This document shows positions 53,836 to 63,133 of a DNA stretch of 64,000 nt, piece after piece. Position numbers and translations under genes: made by a program. The notes beneath the pieces are model-generated. The model made no database searches, was not told where the DNA came from, and was given only the letters and a program-made list of their open reading frames with translations. Each line of letters starts with the position of its first letter. Position 1 is the first letter of the stretch. The stretch is from Kocuria marina (lineage in GTDB: Bacteria; Actinomycetota; Actinomycetes; Actinomycetales; Micrococcaceae): the NCBI RefSeq assembly GCF_000786655.1, contig NZ_JROM01000016.1, positions 483,781 to 547,780 of the forward strand, given 5' to 3'.

Positions 53836-56800
53836 CGGCCGTAGAACAACCGCTCGAACACCGAGCGGGACTGCCGGGTGATCCGCAGGTAGTCCTCCTC
53901 GAGCTGCGCGGCGGAACCGGGTTCGTAGCCGATCCACCGGGCCACGGCCTCGAGGTCCACCCGGCGTGACGGCACGGAATCGGAGGCCCGCCCGGAGCGC
54001 AGGACGTTGCCGTTGCGGATGTCCGTGGCAAGTTTCCACGCGTGCTCCAGTACGGCGGCGTCCTCCGGGCCCACGAGGTCGGCGGCCACCGCGGCGTTCA
54101 GCGCGGGCAGCGTGGAGGTGGTGCGCAGCTCGGGGACCTCGTGCGCGTGCTGCAGTTGCAGCAACTGCACGAGCCATTCCACGTCCGAGAGCCCGCCCCT
54201 GCCCAGCTTCACCTGCCGGGTGGGATCCGCCCCGCGGGGCATCCGCTCGCTCTCCACGCGCGCCTTCATGCGCCGGATGTCCACGAGCTGACGGTCCGTG
54301 AATTCGGCCGGGTACCGGAAGCGGTCCACCACACGGAAGAACGCCTGGGCCACGTCCTCGGAACCGGCCATGTACCGGGCGCGGGTCAGGGCCTGGAACT
54401 CCCAGGTCTGACCCCAGCGCTCGTAGTACTCGGCGTACGAGGCCACCGACCGCACCATGGTGCCCGAGCGCCCTTCCGGACGCAGGTCGTTGTCGATCTC
54501 CAGGACCCGTTCGGCGACCACGGGCGGCGTGCACGGTTGCTTCAGGAGCTTGACCATGCGGTTGAGCACGGTTTCCGCGGCACTGCGCGCTTCCCCGGGG
54601 TCCGCGTCCGGGGCGGGTGCGTACGCGTACATCACGTCCGCGTCCGAGCCGAAACCGATCTCGCGCCCGCCCTGGCGCCCCATGGCGATCACGAGCACCT
54701 CGGCGGGGACAGCGCCGTCGTGCTCGGCCGCGTACTCGGTGCGGGCAAGGTACAGCGCGGCCATCACGGTGGCCTGGTCCACGTCCGAAAGACCCGTCAC
54801 GGTGGTCTCCACGCTGGCGACGCCGCTCGTGTCCGCGAGCGCGATGCGCAACTGTTCGCGGCGCCGGATCTGGCGCACGGCCCGGATGGCCTCGCCCGGG
54901 TCGTGGTGCCGAGCGACCTGCGCGCGCATCTGTGACACGAGCTCGTCCAGGGACCGGGTGACCAGCTGGGAGTCGTCGCCCAACCACGCCGTCGCCTCGG
55001 GAGAGGTTTCGAGCAGGTCCGAGACGTACCGAGAACTCGAGAGGATGTGACACAACCGCTCGGCCGCGGCGTTGGAATCCCGCAGTAATCGCAGGAACCA
55101 GGGTGTGTTGCCCAGGGCCTCACACACCCTGCGCAGGTTGAGCAGACCGGCGTCCGGGTCCACGCCCTCAGCGAGCCAGTCGAGCAGCACCGGCAGCAGC
55201 GTGCGCAGGATCTCGGCTCGCCGGCTCACGCCGCGCGAGAGGGCCTCGATGTGTCGCATCGCGGCCTTGGTGTCCTGGTACCCGAGTGCCGCGAGGCGGT
55301 CCCGAGCGGCGTCGGTCGTGAGGGTGGTGTCCGCGGGCGCGTTGGCTAGCGCCGCGAGCATGGGACGGTAGAAGATCCGCTCGTGCATGCTGCGCACGGA
55401 GCGCTTGGCCGCGTTCCAGTCGCTCACGAGTTTCTGGGCCGTGGGGTGCGTGCGCTCGGCGGCGCCGTCCACGGACCGGGCGACGACGGCCAGTTCCCGT
55501 TCGTCGCGCGGCATCAGGTGCGTCCGCCGCATGCGGAACAACTGGATCCGGTGCTCGAGCAACCGCAGCCATCGGTAGTTGAGTCCGAACTCCTCGGCGT
55601 CCGCGCGGCCAATGTAGCCACCCGCGCTCAGCGCTGCGAGGGATTCGGTGGTGGCACGCGTGCGGACGGTCTCATCCGAGCGTCCGTGTACGAGTTGTAG
55701 CAACTGCACCGTGAACTCGACATCCCGCAGTCCCCCGGGTCCGAGCTTGATCTGCCGGTCCCGGTCCGCCTCAGGGATGTTCTCCGTGACCCTGCGGCGC
55801 ATGGCCTGGACGGATTCCACGAAGCCCTCGCGCTCGGCGGATGACCAGATGAACGGCGCGATGGCCGCCTCGTAGCGGCGCCCGAGGTCCTGATCGCCCG
55901 CGACGCACCGGGCCTTGATCAGCGCCTGGAACTCCCAGGACTTGGCCCAGCGCTTGTAATAGCGCACGTGGGATTCCAGTGTCCGCACGAGCGGCCCGTC
56001 CTTGCCCTCGGGCCGTAGGTTCGCGTCCACTTCCCACAACGCCGGCTCGGGACCGGCGGCCATCATGGCCTGCGCGAGGGTGTGGGCCATCTCGGTTGCG
56101 ATCTCCGTGCTCGTGCTCTCGTCCGGGGTATCGCCCGAGTCGGAGGCCCGGGTCTCCCCGACGTAGACCACGTCCACGTCCGAGATGTAGTTCAGCTCTC
56201 GGGCGCCGCACTTGCCCATGCCGATCACCGCGAGCCGTACCTGCTCCACGAGGGCGGGCTCCCAGCGCTCGGCGGCGTGAGCGCGCGCCACCGCCAGGCC
56301 GGCCTCGAGGGCGGCCCCGGCGAGGTCCGCGAGTTGCCGGCCGACGGCGGGCATGTAGGCCACCGGGTCCACGGCCCCGACGTCCCGGACGGCCACGCGC
56401 GCGAGCCCGCGGCGATAGGCCACGCGCAAAGCCTTGTACGCGTCCTGTCCCGTGAGCGATGCCACCGGGGTGTCCGCCTGCGGATCGGCGCCCACGGATT
56501 CGAGCAGCGCCGCACGGAAGACCTCCGCGCGGTCCGCCCTCGGCTCGTCCACGGGCGGGATGTCCAGCAGGTCCAGGTTCTCGGGGGCGCGCAGCAGGAA
56601 CTCCCCCAGTGCCTCGGACGCACCCAGCAAGCGGAACATGGTCTCGGACTCTCGGGGGTCCCCGTTGACTCGCCGCGCGACCTCCGGGTGGTTCTCGATG
56701 AGCCGCACGATGAGCTGCAGCGCCACGTCCGGCGACGCCGCGTGGGCCAGTCCCGCGAGCAGCGCGGACAGGTCCACGTCGTCCAGTTCCCGGAACCCCA

Positions 56801-56903
56801 GCCAGCGCCGGGCATTCGTGACGTCCGCGAAACCGATCGAGATCAGCTGCTTGGCCGAGATCTTCTCCGCGCGCTCCTTGGCGGTGCCCGGGGTGTCAGT
56901 CAT
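53832..56903 (-). CDS. glnE: Bifunctional glutamine synthetase adenylyltransferase/deadenylase
   Basis: 1023 residues that adenylylate and deadenylylate glutamine synthetase. Two nucleotidyltransferase domains: the deadenylase half with CGARELNYISDVDVVYVGE near 235 and the adenylyltransferase half with GGREIGFGSDADVMYAYAP near 750, each with G-x-x-E/x-N/G-x-x-SDxD metal residues. In actinobacteria it modifies GlnA. Starts 9 bases after glnA2 and is cotranscribed with it, a common actinobacterial arrangement. Confidence 0.96.
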   Translation of the reverse strand: MTDTPGTAKERAEKISAKQLISIGFADVTNARRWLGFRELDDVDLSALLAGLAHAASPDVALQLIVRLIENHPEVARRVNGDPRESETMFRLLGASEALGEFLLRAPENLDLLDIPPVDEPRADRAEVFRAALLESVGADPQADTPVASLTGQDAYKALRVAYRRGLARVAVRDVGAVDPVAYMPAVGRQLADLAGAALEAGLAVARAHAAERWEPALVEQVRLAVIGMGKCGARELNYISDVDVVYVGETRASDSGDTPDESTSTEIATEMAHTLAQAMMAAGPEPALWEVDANLRPEGKDGPLVRTLESHVRYYKRWAKSWEFQALIKARCVAGDQDLGRRYEAAIAPFIWSSAEREGFVESVQAMRRRVTENIPEADRDRQIKLGPGGLRDVEFTVQLLQLVHGRSDETVRTRATTESLAALSAGGYIGRADAEEFGLNYRWLRLLEHRIQLFRMRRTHLMPRDERELAVVARSVDGAAERTHPTAQKLVSDWNAAKRSVRSMHERIFYRPMLAALANAPADTTLTTDAARDRLAALGYQDTKAAMRHIEALSRGVSRRAEILRTLLPVLLDWLAEGVDPDAGLLNLRRVCEALGNTPWFLRLLRDSNAAAERLCHILSSSRYVSDLLETSPEATAWLGDDSQLVTRSLDELVSQMRAQVARHHDPGEAIRAVRQIRRREQLRIALADTSGVASVETTVTGLSDVDQATVMAALYLARTEYAAEHDGAVPAEVLVIAMGRQGGREIGFGSDADVMYAYAPAPDADPGEARSAAETVLNRMVKLLKQPCTPPVVAERVLEIDNDLRPEGRSGTMVRSVASYAEYYERWGQTWEFQALTRARYMAGSEDVAQAFFRVVDRFRYPAEFTDRQLVDIRRMKARVESERMPRGADPTRQVKLGRGGLSDVEWLVQLLQLQHAHEVPELRTTSTLPALNAAVAADLVGPEDAAVLEHAWKLATDIRNGNVLRSGRASDSVPSRRVDLEAVARWIGYEPGSAAQLEEDYLRITRQSRSVFERLFYGR

Positions 56904-56912
56904 GGTCCGCCC

Positions 56913-58256
56913 CTACAGGATGCCCAGGTTGGTCCGCAGTTCGTAGGGCGAGACCTCCTGGCGGTACTGGTCCCAGTCACGGCGCTTGTTGCGCAGGAAG
57001 TACTCGAAGACCTGCTCGCCCAGCAGCTCCGCCATGAACTCGGACTCCTCGGTCAGCCGGATCGCGTCGTGGAGGCTGCCCGGAAGGGGTTGGTGACCCA
57101 CGGCCCGGCGCTCGGCGCTGCTCATGGCGAACACGTCATCCATCTCCACGGGCGGCAGCTCGTACTCGTTCTCGATCCCCTTGAGCCCCGCCCCCAGCAA
57201 CGCCGCGTAGGACAGGTACGGGTTCGTGGCCGAGTCGATGCCCCGGTACTCGATCCGGGAGGACTGCACCTTGTCCGGCTTGTAGAGCGGCACGCGCACC
57301 AGCGCCGAACGGTTGTTGTGGCCCCAGGACATGTACGACGGCGCTTCGTCACCGGCCCACAGTCGCTTGTAGGAGTTCACGAACTGGTTGGTCACGGACG
57401 TGAACTCGGGGGCGTGGCGCAGCAGCCCGGCGATGAAGTGCCGCCCGGTCTCCGAGAGCCGGAACTCCGCCCCGGCCTCGTAGAACGCGTTGGTGTCCCC
57501 CTCGAACAGGGAGAAGTGCGTGTGCATCCCGGAGCCGGGGTGGCGGGAGAACGGCTTGGGCATGAACGTCGCGTAGATCCCCTGCGACAGGGCCACCTCG
57601 CGCACCACGGTGCGGAACGTCATGATGTTGTCCGCGGTCTGCAGCGCGTCCGCGTAGCGCAAGTCGATCTCGTTCTGACCCGGTCCGGCCTCGTGGTGCG
57701 AGAACTCCACGGAGATGCCCACCGATTCGAGCATGTTCACCGCGGTGCGGCGGAAGTCTTGGACCACTCCCCCCGGGACGTGATCGAAGTACCCCTCGTA
57801 GTCCACCGGTACGGGTTCGCCGGTGCGCGGGTCCAGCTCGGGCGAGCGCAACAGGTAGAACTCGATCTCGGGAGCGGTGTAGCACGTGAAGCCCATGTCC
57901 GAGGCCTTGGCGAGCACGCGGCGCAGAACCCCGCGGGGATCCGCCGCGGAGGGCTCACCGTCCGGGGTCTTCAGGTCGCAGAACATCCGGGAGGTCGGCT
58001 CGTCCTCCCCGCGCCACGGCAGCAACTGAAACGTGGAGGGATCCGGTTGCAGGAGCATGTCGGACTCGAAGATCCGCGACAGCCCCTCGATCGAGGAGCC
58101 GTCGAACCCGAGGCCCTCCTCGAACGCGGCCTCCACCTCAGCGGGTGCCAGCGCAATGGACTTGAGGGTCCCCACGACGTCCGTGAACCACAACCGGACG
58201 AACCGGACATCCCGGTCCTCGATGGTGCGCAGAACGAATTCTTGCTGACGGTCCAT
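56913..58256 (-). CDS. glnA2: Glutamine synthetase, GlnA2 type
   Basis: 447 residues, the length of the shorter GSI-alpha-like GlnA2 (mycobacterial GlnA2, Rv2222c). Beta-grasp N-terminus (VRLWFTDVVGTLKSIALAP), FDGSSIEGLSRIFESDMLLQPD, metal-site glutamates in YTAPEIEFYLL and FSHHEAGPGQNEIDLRYADAL, GMHTHFSLFEG, and SALVRVPLYKPDKVQSSRIEYRG. The short length and lack of the usual adenylylation-tyrosine loop (NLYDLP) suggest it is not the GlnE target; the C-terminal region here reads NKRRDWDQYRQEVSPYE. The ATG follows GAGG; the frame stays open far upstream but in shadow composition. Confidence 0.93.
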   Translation of the reverse strand: MDRQQEFVLRTIEDRDVRFVRLWFTDVVGTLKSIALAPAEVEAAFEEGLGFDGSSIEGLSRIFESDMLLQPDPSTFQLLPWRGEDEPTSRMFCDLKTPDGEPSAADPRGVLRRVLAKASDMGFTCYTAPEIEFYLLRSPELDPRTGEPVPVDYEGYFDHVPGGVVQDFRRTAVNMLESVGISVEFSHHEAGPGQNEIDLRYADALQTADNIMTFRTVVREVALSQGIYATFMPKPFSRHPGSGMHTHFSLFEGDTNAFYEAGAEFRLSETGRHFIAGLLRHAPEFTSVTNQFVNSYKRLWAGDEAPSYMSWGHNNRSALVRVPLYKPDKVQSSRIEYRGIDSATNPYLSYAALLGAGLKGIENEYELPPVEMDDVFAMSSAERRAVGHQPLPGSLHDAIRLTEESEFMAELLGEQVFEYFLRNKRRDWDQYRQEVSPYELRTNLGIL

Positions 58257-58341
58257 GGGTCCACCTCGGATTCCTGGGGCGTGTGACACAGCGGCTGCGG
58301 GCTCACGCGCCGGGGCCATGCCCGGGACGAGCCACGTCACA

Positions 58342-58347
58342 ACTGTA
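58342..58347 (-). promoter_or_regulatory. Candidate -10 element (TACAGT) for glnA2-glnE
   Basis: TACAGT on the minus strand, about 86 bases upstream of the glnA2 ATG, in an otherwise GC-rich region. It is the best -10 in the 237 bases that separate glnA2 from panB. Confidence 0.45.
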
Positions 58348-58481
58348 TCGGTCGCAGCAGCGTTCCTCGCGCCCGTCTCCCCCATCTGTCCGCTTGCGTG
58401 TTCCCGCCCCGGTCCGCACGGAGATCGGGTCGCCGAGTCAGTGCCGCTCCCCGCCCGGAACCCCTGGGCCCGACCGGCCGG

Positions 58482-58496
58482 TACCCTGACACCATG
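58482..58496 (+). promoter_or_regulatory. Leaderless-type -10 element (TACCCT) for panB
   Basis: TACCCT, 6 bases, then ATG. No Shine-Dalgarno. Confidence 0.6.
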
Positions 58497-59348
58497 AGCG
58501 AAACGCAACCTTCGTCCGGTTCCCCCGCCGAGAAATCCCTCGCCCAGATCGCCCGCGTGCGGACCCTGCACCTGCAGCGTGCCAAGGACGCCGGGGAGAA
58601 GTTCTCCATGCTCACGAGCTACGACACGCTCACCGCGGGGATCTTCGACCGAGCCGGCGTGGACGTCCTGCTCGTGGGTGATTCGCTCGGCAACACGGTG
58701 CTCGGACACGAGTCCACCCTGCCGGTCACGCTCGAGCACATGATCACGTTCGCCGCCGCGGTCGTGCGCGGCGTGCAGCGCAGCCTGGTGGTCGTGGACC
58801 TGCCCTTCGGCTCGTACGAGGAGTCCCCGGAGCAAGCCGTGCGCAGCGCCGTGCGGATCATGAAGGAGTCCGGCGCCCACGCCGTCAAGATCGAGGCCGG
58901 GGAGGCGCTCGCGGAGCACGTGGCCGCCGTGGTGCGTGCCGGGATCCCGGTGATGGGTCACGTGGGGTTCACTCCGCAGTCCGAGCACGCGCTGGGCGGG
59001 TTCCGGATCCAGGGCCGCGGTGAGGCCGGGGAGCAGCTGCTGCGCGACGCCCGTGCCGTGCAGGACGCCGGGTGCTTCGCCGTCGTCCTGGAGATGGTGT
59101 CCGCGGACGCCGCAGCACGCGTGGAGGATGAGCTGCGGATCCCCACGGTGGGGATCGGCGCCGGGAACGTGACCACCGGCCAGGTGCTGGTGTGGCAGGA
59201 CATGCTGGGGTTGCGCACCGGGAAGATGCCGCGCTTCGTCAAGCAGTACGCGCAGCTCGCTCAGGTCGCCGACGACGCCGTGCGCGGCTACGTGGCCGAC
59301 GTCCGCTCGGGTGCGTTCCCGGCCGAGGAGCACTCCTACCGGGGGTGA
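58494..59348 (+). CDS. panB: 3-methyl-2-oxobutanoate hydroxymethyltransferase
   Basis: First step of pantothenate synthesis: ketoisovalerate plus methylene-THF to ketopantoate. About 284 residues. MLTSYDTLTAGIFDRAGVDVLLVGDSLGNTVLGHESTLPVTLEHM near the N-terminus (metal-binding D in VGDSLG), KIEAGE near 125, VMGHVGFTPQSEH near 145, and VPTVGIGAG-like IPTVGIGAGNVTTGQVLVWQDMLG. The ATG was chosen for its leaderless spacing; upstream frame is Arg-rich. Convergent with the SPOR-like gene. Confidence 0.95.
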   Translation: MSETQPSSGSPAEKSLAQIARVRTLHLQRAKDAGEKFSMLTSYDTLTAGIFDRAGVDVLLVGDSLGNTVLGHESTLPVTLEHMITFAAAVVRGVQRSLVVVDLPFGSYEESPEQAVRSAVRIMKESGAHAVKIEAGEALAEHVAAVVRAGIPVMGHVGFTPQSEHALGGFRIQGRGEAGEQLLRDARAVQDAGCFAVVLEMVSADAAARVEDELRIPTVGIGAGNVTTGQVLVWQDMLGLRTGKMPRFVKQYAQLAQVADDAVRGYVADVRSGAFPAEEHSYRG

Positions 59349-59372
59349 CGCCCGGGTCGCCCCGAACGAGAA

Positions 59373-59406
59373 CGGGGCCGGGCGACGTCGCCGCCGCCCG
59401 GCCCCG
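59373..59406. terminator. Bidirectional terminator between panB and the SPOR-like gene
   Basis: 12-bp perfect inverted repeat (left arm CGGGGCCGGGCG, loop of 10) in the 63 bases between convergent stops. Confidence 0.8.
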
Positions 59407-59411
59407 CAGGA

Positions 59412-59588
59412 TCAGTCACCCTTGAACGCGGCGTCCTCCTCGTCCCAGCGCTTGGTGTTCTCCGCGGCGTGCTCGAGGGCGCGAGAGGCCTCCTCGCGGG
59501 TCGCGTAGGGGCCCATGAGCTTGCGGTAGTCGTCCTTGGGGCCTTCCTCGACCTGCTTGGTGTAGAGGTTGTACCAGTACTCGGCCAT
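59412..59588 (-). CDS. Small SPOR-like protein
   Basis: 58 residues: YWYNLYTKQVEEGPKDDYRKLMGPYATREEASRALEHAAENTKRWDEEDAAF, the short cytoplasmic SPOR-type protein often found between panB and map in Micrococcales. No signal peptide or transmembrane part, so it is not a typical septal SPOR protein. GGAGG at 6 bases from the ATG supports a real gene. Function unknown. Confidence 0.85.
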   Translation of the reverse strand: MAEYWYNLYTKQVEEGPKDDYRKLMGPYATREEASRALEHAAENTKRWDEEDAAFKGD

Positions 59589-59771
59589 GATCTTCCTCCC
59601 TGTGCGGCGCCGTGCGCCGTACACCCGCCCCGCGGCGGGGTCGCGAACCTTCCCGGCCGAACGGGCCCGGGACTCAAGGATTAGGCTAGTTGCTGAACCA
59701 GGTGTTCGGGGCGCCATGACGCCTCACAGCACGAACACGCCCGCGATCGCCGCAGGAGGCAATGACCCATC

Positions 59772-60668
59772 GTGACCACGCACAATCTCGCACCAGCACC
59801 CGGATCCACCGCACCGCGCGGCGCGCTGCGCCCCGGGAGCCTCACCCCGCGGCGCCACGTCCCGGGCGGGATCGAGCGGCCGGAGTACGTGGGACGCCGG
59901 GACGCGAACGAGGGTCACGCCTCCAACGTGTACACCCCCGAAGAGATCGAGCTGGTGCGCGAGGCCGGCCGGATCGCCGCCCGTGCGCTGCAGGCCGCGG
60001 GCGCGGAGGCCAAGCCCGGCGTGACCACGGACGAACTGGACCGGATCGCGCACGAGTACATGTGTGATCACGGGGCATACCCCTCGTGCCTCGAGTACCG
60101 CGGGTTCCCCAAGTCCATCTGCACGTCACTCAACGAGGTGATCTGTCACGGCATCCCCGATTCCACCGTGCTCGAGGACGGGGACATCATCAACCTGGAC
60201 GTCACCGCGTACAAGAACGGCATGCATGGGGACACCAACGCCATGTTCCTGGTGGGTGACGTGGACGAGGACTCCCGCCTGCTCGTAGAACGCACCCACG
60301 AGGCGATGAACCGCGGGATCAAGGCCGTGCGTCCCGGGCGTGAGATCAACGTGATCGGGCGCGTCATCGAGAAGTACGCCAAGCGTTTCGACTACGGGGT
60401 CGTGCGCGACTTCACCGGGCACGGCGTGGGGCGCGAGTTCCACACGGGTCTGATCGTCCCGCACTACGACGCCGCGCCGTCCTACGACACCGAGATGGTG
60501 CCCGGGATGATCTTCACGATCGAACCCATGCTGACCCTCGGTTCCATCACGTGGGACCAATGGTCCGACGACTGGACCATCACGACCCACGACAAGATGC
60601 GCACTGCACAGTTCGAACACACCATGGTCGTGACCGATGACGGTGTGGAGATCCTCACCCTCCCGTAA
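59772..60668 (+). CDS. map: Methionine aminopeptidase type I
   Basis: Removes initiator methionine. 298 residues. Metal ligands are in the usual order: [18 protein letters not shown] (two Asp), [13 protein letters not shown] (His), [12 protein letters not shown] (Glu) and [12 protein letters not shown] (Glu). An N-terminal extension of ~45 residues with PxxP-like stretches ([17 protein letters not shown]) matches the type Ic form found in actinobacteria. The GTG lies 12 bases after AGGAGG. Confidence 0.95.
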   Translation: MTTHNLAPAPGSTAPRGALRPGSLTPRRHVPGGIERPEYVGRRDANEGHASNVYTPEEIELVREAGRIAARALQAAGAEAKPGVTTDELDRIAHEYMCDHGAYPSCLEYRGFPKSICTSLNEVICHGIPDSTVLEDGDIINLDVTAYKNGMHGDTNAMFLVGDVDEDSRLLVERTHEAMNRGIKAVRPGREINVIGRVIEKYAKRFDYGVVRDFTGHGVGREFHTGLIVPHYDAAPSYDTEMVPGMIFTIEPMLTLGSITWDQWSDDWTITTHDKMRTAQFEHTMVVTDDGVEILTLP

Positions 60669-60740
60669 GATCGAGCGACGAGGCGGGCTGCGTCGCGTCC
60701 ACCTCCGCATAGTTTCCACCGTGAACCGAAGGGACCGTTC

Positions 60741-61574
60741 ATGAGCTCAGGTACTCCGCAGGGTGTCGTATCGCAGTGTGGCATCGGAATCGACATTGGT
60801 GGTACCGGCACCAAGGGTGGGATCGTGGACCTCACCACCGGCCAACTCGTGGGTGAACGGTTCCGCATCCCCACGCCGCAGCCGGCCACGCCGGAAGCCG
60901 TGGCCGGCGTCGTCAAGCAGATCGTGGACGAACTGCAGTCCCGACCCGAGGCCCCGGCCCCGGACAGTCACGTGGGCATCGTCTTCCCGGCCATCATCAA
61001 GAACGGGGTGGCACTGTCCGCGGCGAACGTGGACAAGTCGTGGATCAACACGAACGTGGACGCCCTCATGACCGAGACGCTGGGCCGCGAGGTCGAGGCC
61101 CTCAACGACGCCGACGGCGCCGGGCTCGCCGAGGCGCACTACGGTGCGGGCAAGGGCAAGGAGGGTCTGGTCATGGTGATCACCCTGGGCACCGGGATCG
61201 GCTCCGCGATGATCCTCAACGGCCAGCTGGTCCCGAACGCCGAACTCGGTCACCTGGAGATCGACGGGCACGACGCCGAGACCAAGGCCTCGGCCGCCGC
61301 CCGGGAACGCGAGCAGCTGCCCTGGAAGAAGTGGGCCAAGAAGCGGCTGCAGCGGTACTTCTCCCACGTGGAGTTCCTGTTCTCCCCGTCCCTGTTCGTG
61401 ATCGGGGGCGGTGTGTCCAAGAACTCGGAGAAGTTCCTGCCCTACCTCGAACTGCGGACACCGGTAGAGATCGCCGCGCTGCGCAACAACGCCGGCATCG
61501 TGGGTGCTGCGCTGTGGGCCCAGCAGTGCCGGGACGCCCAGGCCGCCAAGCCGGTCATCGACCCCGTGAAGTGA
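60741..61574 (+). CDS. ppgK: Polyphosphate glucokinase
   Basis: Phosphorylates glucose with polyphosphate (and ATP). 277 residues of the ROK fold: GIGIDIGGTGTKGGIVDLTTG phosphate loop, ADGAGLAEAHYGAG with the catalytic region LNDAD, LGTGIGSAMILNG, then LPWKKWAKKRLQRYFSHVE, a Lys/Arg/Trp-rich stretch seen in polyphosphate-using glucokinases and thought to bind polyphosphate. GAAGGGA precedes the ATG. A TAGTTT hexamer (60710-60715) may be its -10. Confidence 0.95.
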   Translation: MSSGTPQGVVSQCGIGIDIGGTGTKGGIVDLTTGQLVGERFRIPTPQPATPEAVAGVVKQIVDELQSRPEAPAPDSHVGIVFPAIIKNGVALSAANVDKSWINTNVDALMTETLGREVEALNDADGAGLAEAHYGAGKGKEGLVMVITLGTGIGSAMILNGQLVPNAELGHLEIDGHDAETKASAAAREREQLPWKKWAKKRLQRYFSHVEFLFSPSLFVIGGGVSKNSEKFLPYLELRTPVEIAALRNNAGIVGAALWAQQCRDAQAAKPVIDPVK

Positions 61575-61642
61575 CGGACGCCCGTCCCGGGCCGCGAAGA
61601 TCCTCCGCGCTCGGGACGGTACCGACCCGCCCCGGACATGGG

Positions 61643-61694
61643 TGAGACCCCGAAGGTGACCGCGGCTTCCCCTCCGCGGACCCTCGGGGTCTCA
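61643..61694. terminator. Large terminator between ppgK and the sirtuin gene
   Basis: TGAGACCCCGA and TCGGGGTCTCA (11 bp) enclose an inner GGT/ACC plus CCGCGG/CCGCGG helix. Located between convergent genes. Confidence 0.8.
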
Positions 61695-61726
61695 TATTGA
61701 GAGTCTAAGTACTCAACGCATTCGGA

Positions 61727-62632
61727 TCAAGCCGTCAGGTGTTCGCCCAGGTCGGCGAGGAATTCCCCCACGGGAGCGTCCACCTTCACGGTGGCCATCG
61801 AGTCCCCTCCGGTGACGCCGTGGTTGACGATCACCACGGGGATCCCCTCCCGGTCTGCTTGCCGCACGAACCGGCGTCCGGAGTTCACGGTCAGCGACGA
61901 TCCCGCCACGAGTAGCGCCTCGGACCGCGCGACCAAGCGCCGCGCCAGGGCCACGCGGTGCGACGGCGCGTTCTCCCCGAAGAACACGACGTCCGGTTTC
62001 AGCACCCCCTGGCACACGGGGCAGTCCCACACACGGAAACCGCCGGTGTGCTCCACGGTGGCGTCCGCGTCAGGGGCGTATTCGATGTCGTCCGCCGAGG
62101 CCATGCCGTCGTAGAACCCGGGGTTCAACTCGTCCAGGTAGCGCGAGACCTGTTCCCGGGGGAACCGGGACGAGCACGAGGTGCACAACACCCACGCGTA
62201 GGTGCCGTGCAGGTCCACCACGGCCACGGAGCCGGCTTTCTGGTGCAGCCGGTCGATGTTCTGGGTGATGATCCCGTCCACCAGACCGGCGGCCTCGAGC
62301 CGGGCCAGCGCCTCGTGGGCGGCGGACGGTTGTGCCCGGGCCACGAAGTGCCAGCCGTACTGGTTACGGGCCCAGTAGTGCCGGCGACTCGCCACGCTGC
62401 CCATGAACTCCTGGTACGTCATGGGGGAACGGGGTTTGGCACCGGGGCCGCGGTAGTCGGGGATCCCGGACGGGGTGCTCACCCCCGCGCCCGTGAGCAC
62501 CGCGATCCGCTTGCCGCGCAGCACCTCGAGAACGCGCGGGAGACCTTCCTGGGCGTTCAGTGCATGGGGATCGGGGAAGAGGCTCTCGTCCACCGGTGCG
62601 CCGTAACCGGCGCGCAGTACTCGCAGGGGCAT
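61727..62632 (-). CDS. SIR2 family NAD-dependent protein deacylase
   Basis: 301 residues. NAD site VLTGAGVSTPSGIPDYRG near 46-62, TQNIDRLHQKAGS with catalytic HG in DLHGTYAWV, zinc site CTSC and CPVC, and GVLKPDVVFFGE. Whether it removes acetyl or longer acyl groups cannot be told. Its ATG overlaps the peroxiredoxin stop (TGATG). Confidence 0.93.
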   Translation of the reverse strand: MPLRVLRAGYGAPVDESLFPDPHALNAQEGLPRVLEVLRGKRIAVLTGAGVSTPSGIPDYRGPGAKPRSPMTYQEFMGSVASRRHYWARNQYGWHFVARAQPSAAHEALARLEAAGLVDGIITQNIDRLHQKAGSVAVVDLHGTYAWVLCTSCSSRFPREQVSRYLDELNPGFYDGMASADDIEYAPDADATVEHTGGFRVWDCPVCQGVLKPDVVFFGENAPSHRVALARRLVARSEALLVAGSSLTVNSGRRFVRQADREGIPVVIVNHGVTGGDSMATVKVDAPVGEFLADLGEHLTA

Positions 62633-63093
62633 CAGGACCGGGGCAGGTTCTCGAGGACGCCCCGCAGCCGATCCCATTCCCGCGCCTGGGTGATGTCGGC
62701 GGAGCTGACGTCACGGATGATCCCGCGGGCGTCGATGGTGATGGTGTGGCGCTGGGCGCACCCTGCGTCCTCGTCCTGGACACCGTAGCGGCGGGCCACG
62801 TCCCCGTGGGGCCAGTGATCGGAGAGCATCTGGAAGTCGTAGGACTCCTGCCGCGCGAACGCGTCCAATGCGAAGTGGCTGTCCGTGGAAATGCACACCA
62901 CGACGGCGTCGAACTCATCAAACATGTCCGCGTGATCCTGCAGATGGCACAGCTCGTCCGTGCAGATCGGCGAGAACGCGTAGGGGAAGAACACGAGCAC
63001 GACCGGCGCACCCCGGTAGTCGCCCAGGGAGCGGGACTCGCCGTGACGGTCGGGGAGCGTGAAGTCCGGCGCGGTGGATCCGATGGCACTCAT
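62632..63093 (-). CDS. AhpE-like peroxiredoxin
   Basis: 153-residue thiol peroxidase of the AhpE/AhpC-TSA class. Peroxidatic cysteine in PYAFSPICTDELC (key P-x3-(T/S)-x2-C), with a further Cys 4 residues later in DELC; the distal cysteine EDAGCAQRHTI is a possible resolving residue. GSTAPDFTLPDRHGESRSL is the family N-terminus. Coupled to the sirtuin gene. Confidence 0.92.
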   Translation of the reverse strand: MSAIGSTAPDFTLPDRHGESRSLGDYRGAPVVLVFFPYAFSPICTDELCHLQDHADMFDEFDAVVVCISTDSHFALDAFARQESYDFQMLSDHWPHGDVARRYGVQDEDAGCAQRHTITIDARGIIRDVSSADITQAREWDRLRGVLENLPRS

Positions 63094-63133
63094 GAGGGCC
63101 CTTCCTGCCGCGCGGGAGCGCCGCGGCGCGCGT

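Noticed and set aside
56082..58286. Open frame of 734 codons opposite glnE and glnA2
   Set aside because: Shadow of two genes with diagnostic motifs, and no start signal.
58257..59333. Upstream extension of glnA2 (in-frame for about 360 codons)
   Set aside because: Overlaps panB on the other strand, has shadow composition, and the normal GlnA2 start (MDRQQEFVLRTIEDRDV) lies at 58256 with GAGG upstream.
59685..59705. GGATTAGGCTAGTTGC upstream of map as an iron box
   Set aside because: Only one half resembles the consensus and the neighbouring genes have no iron role.
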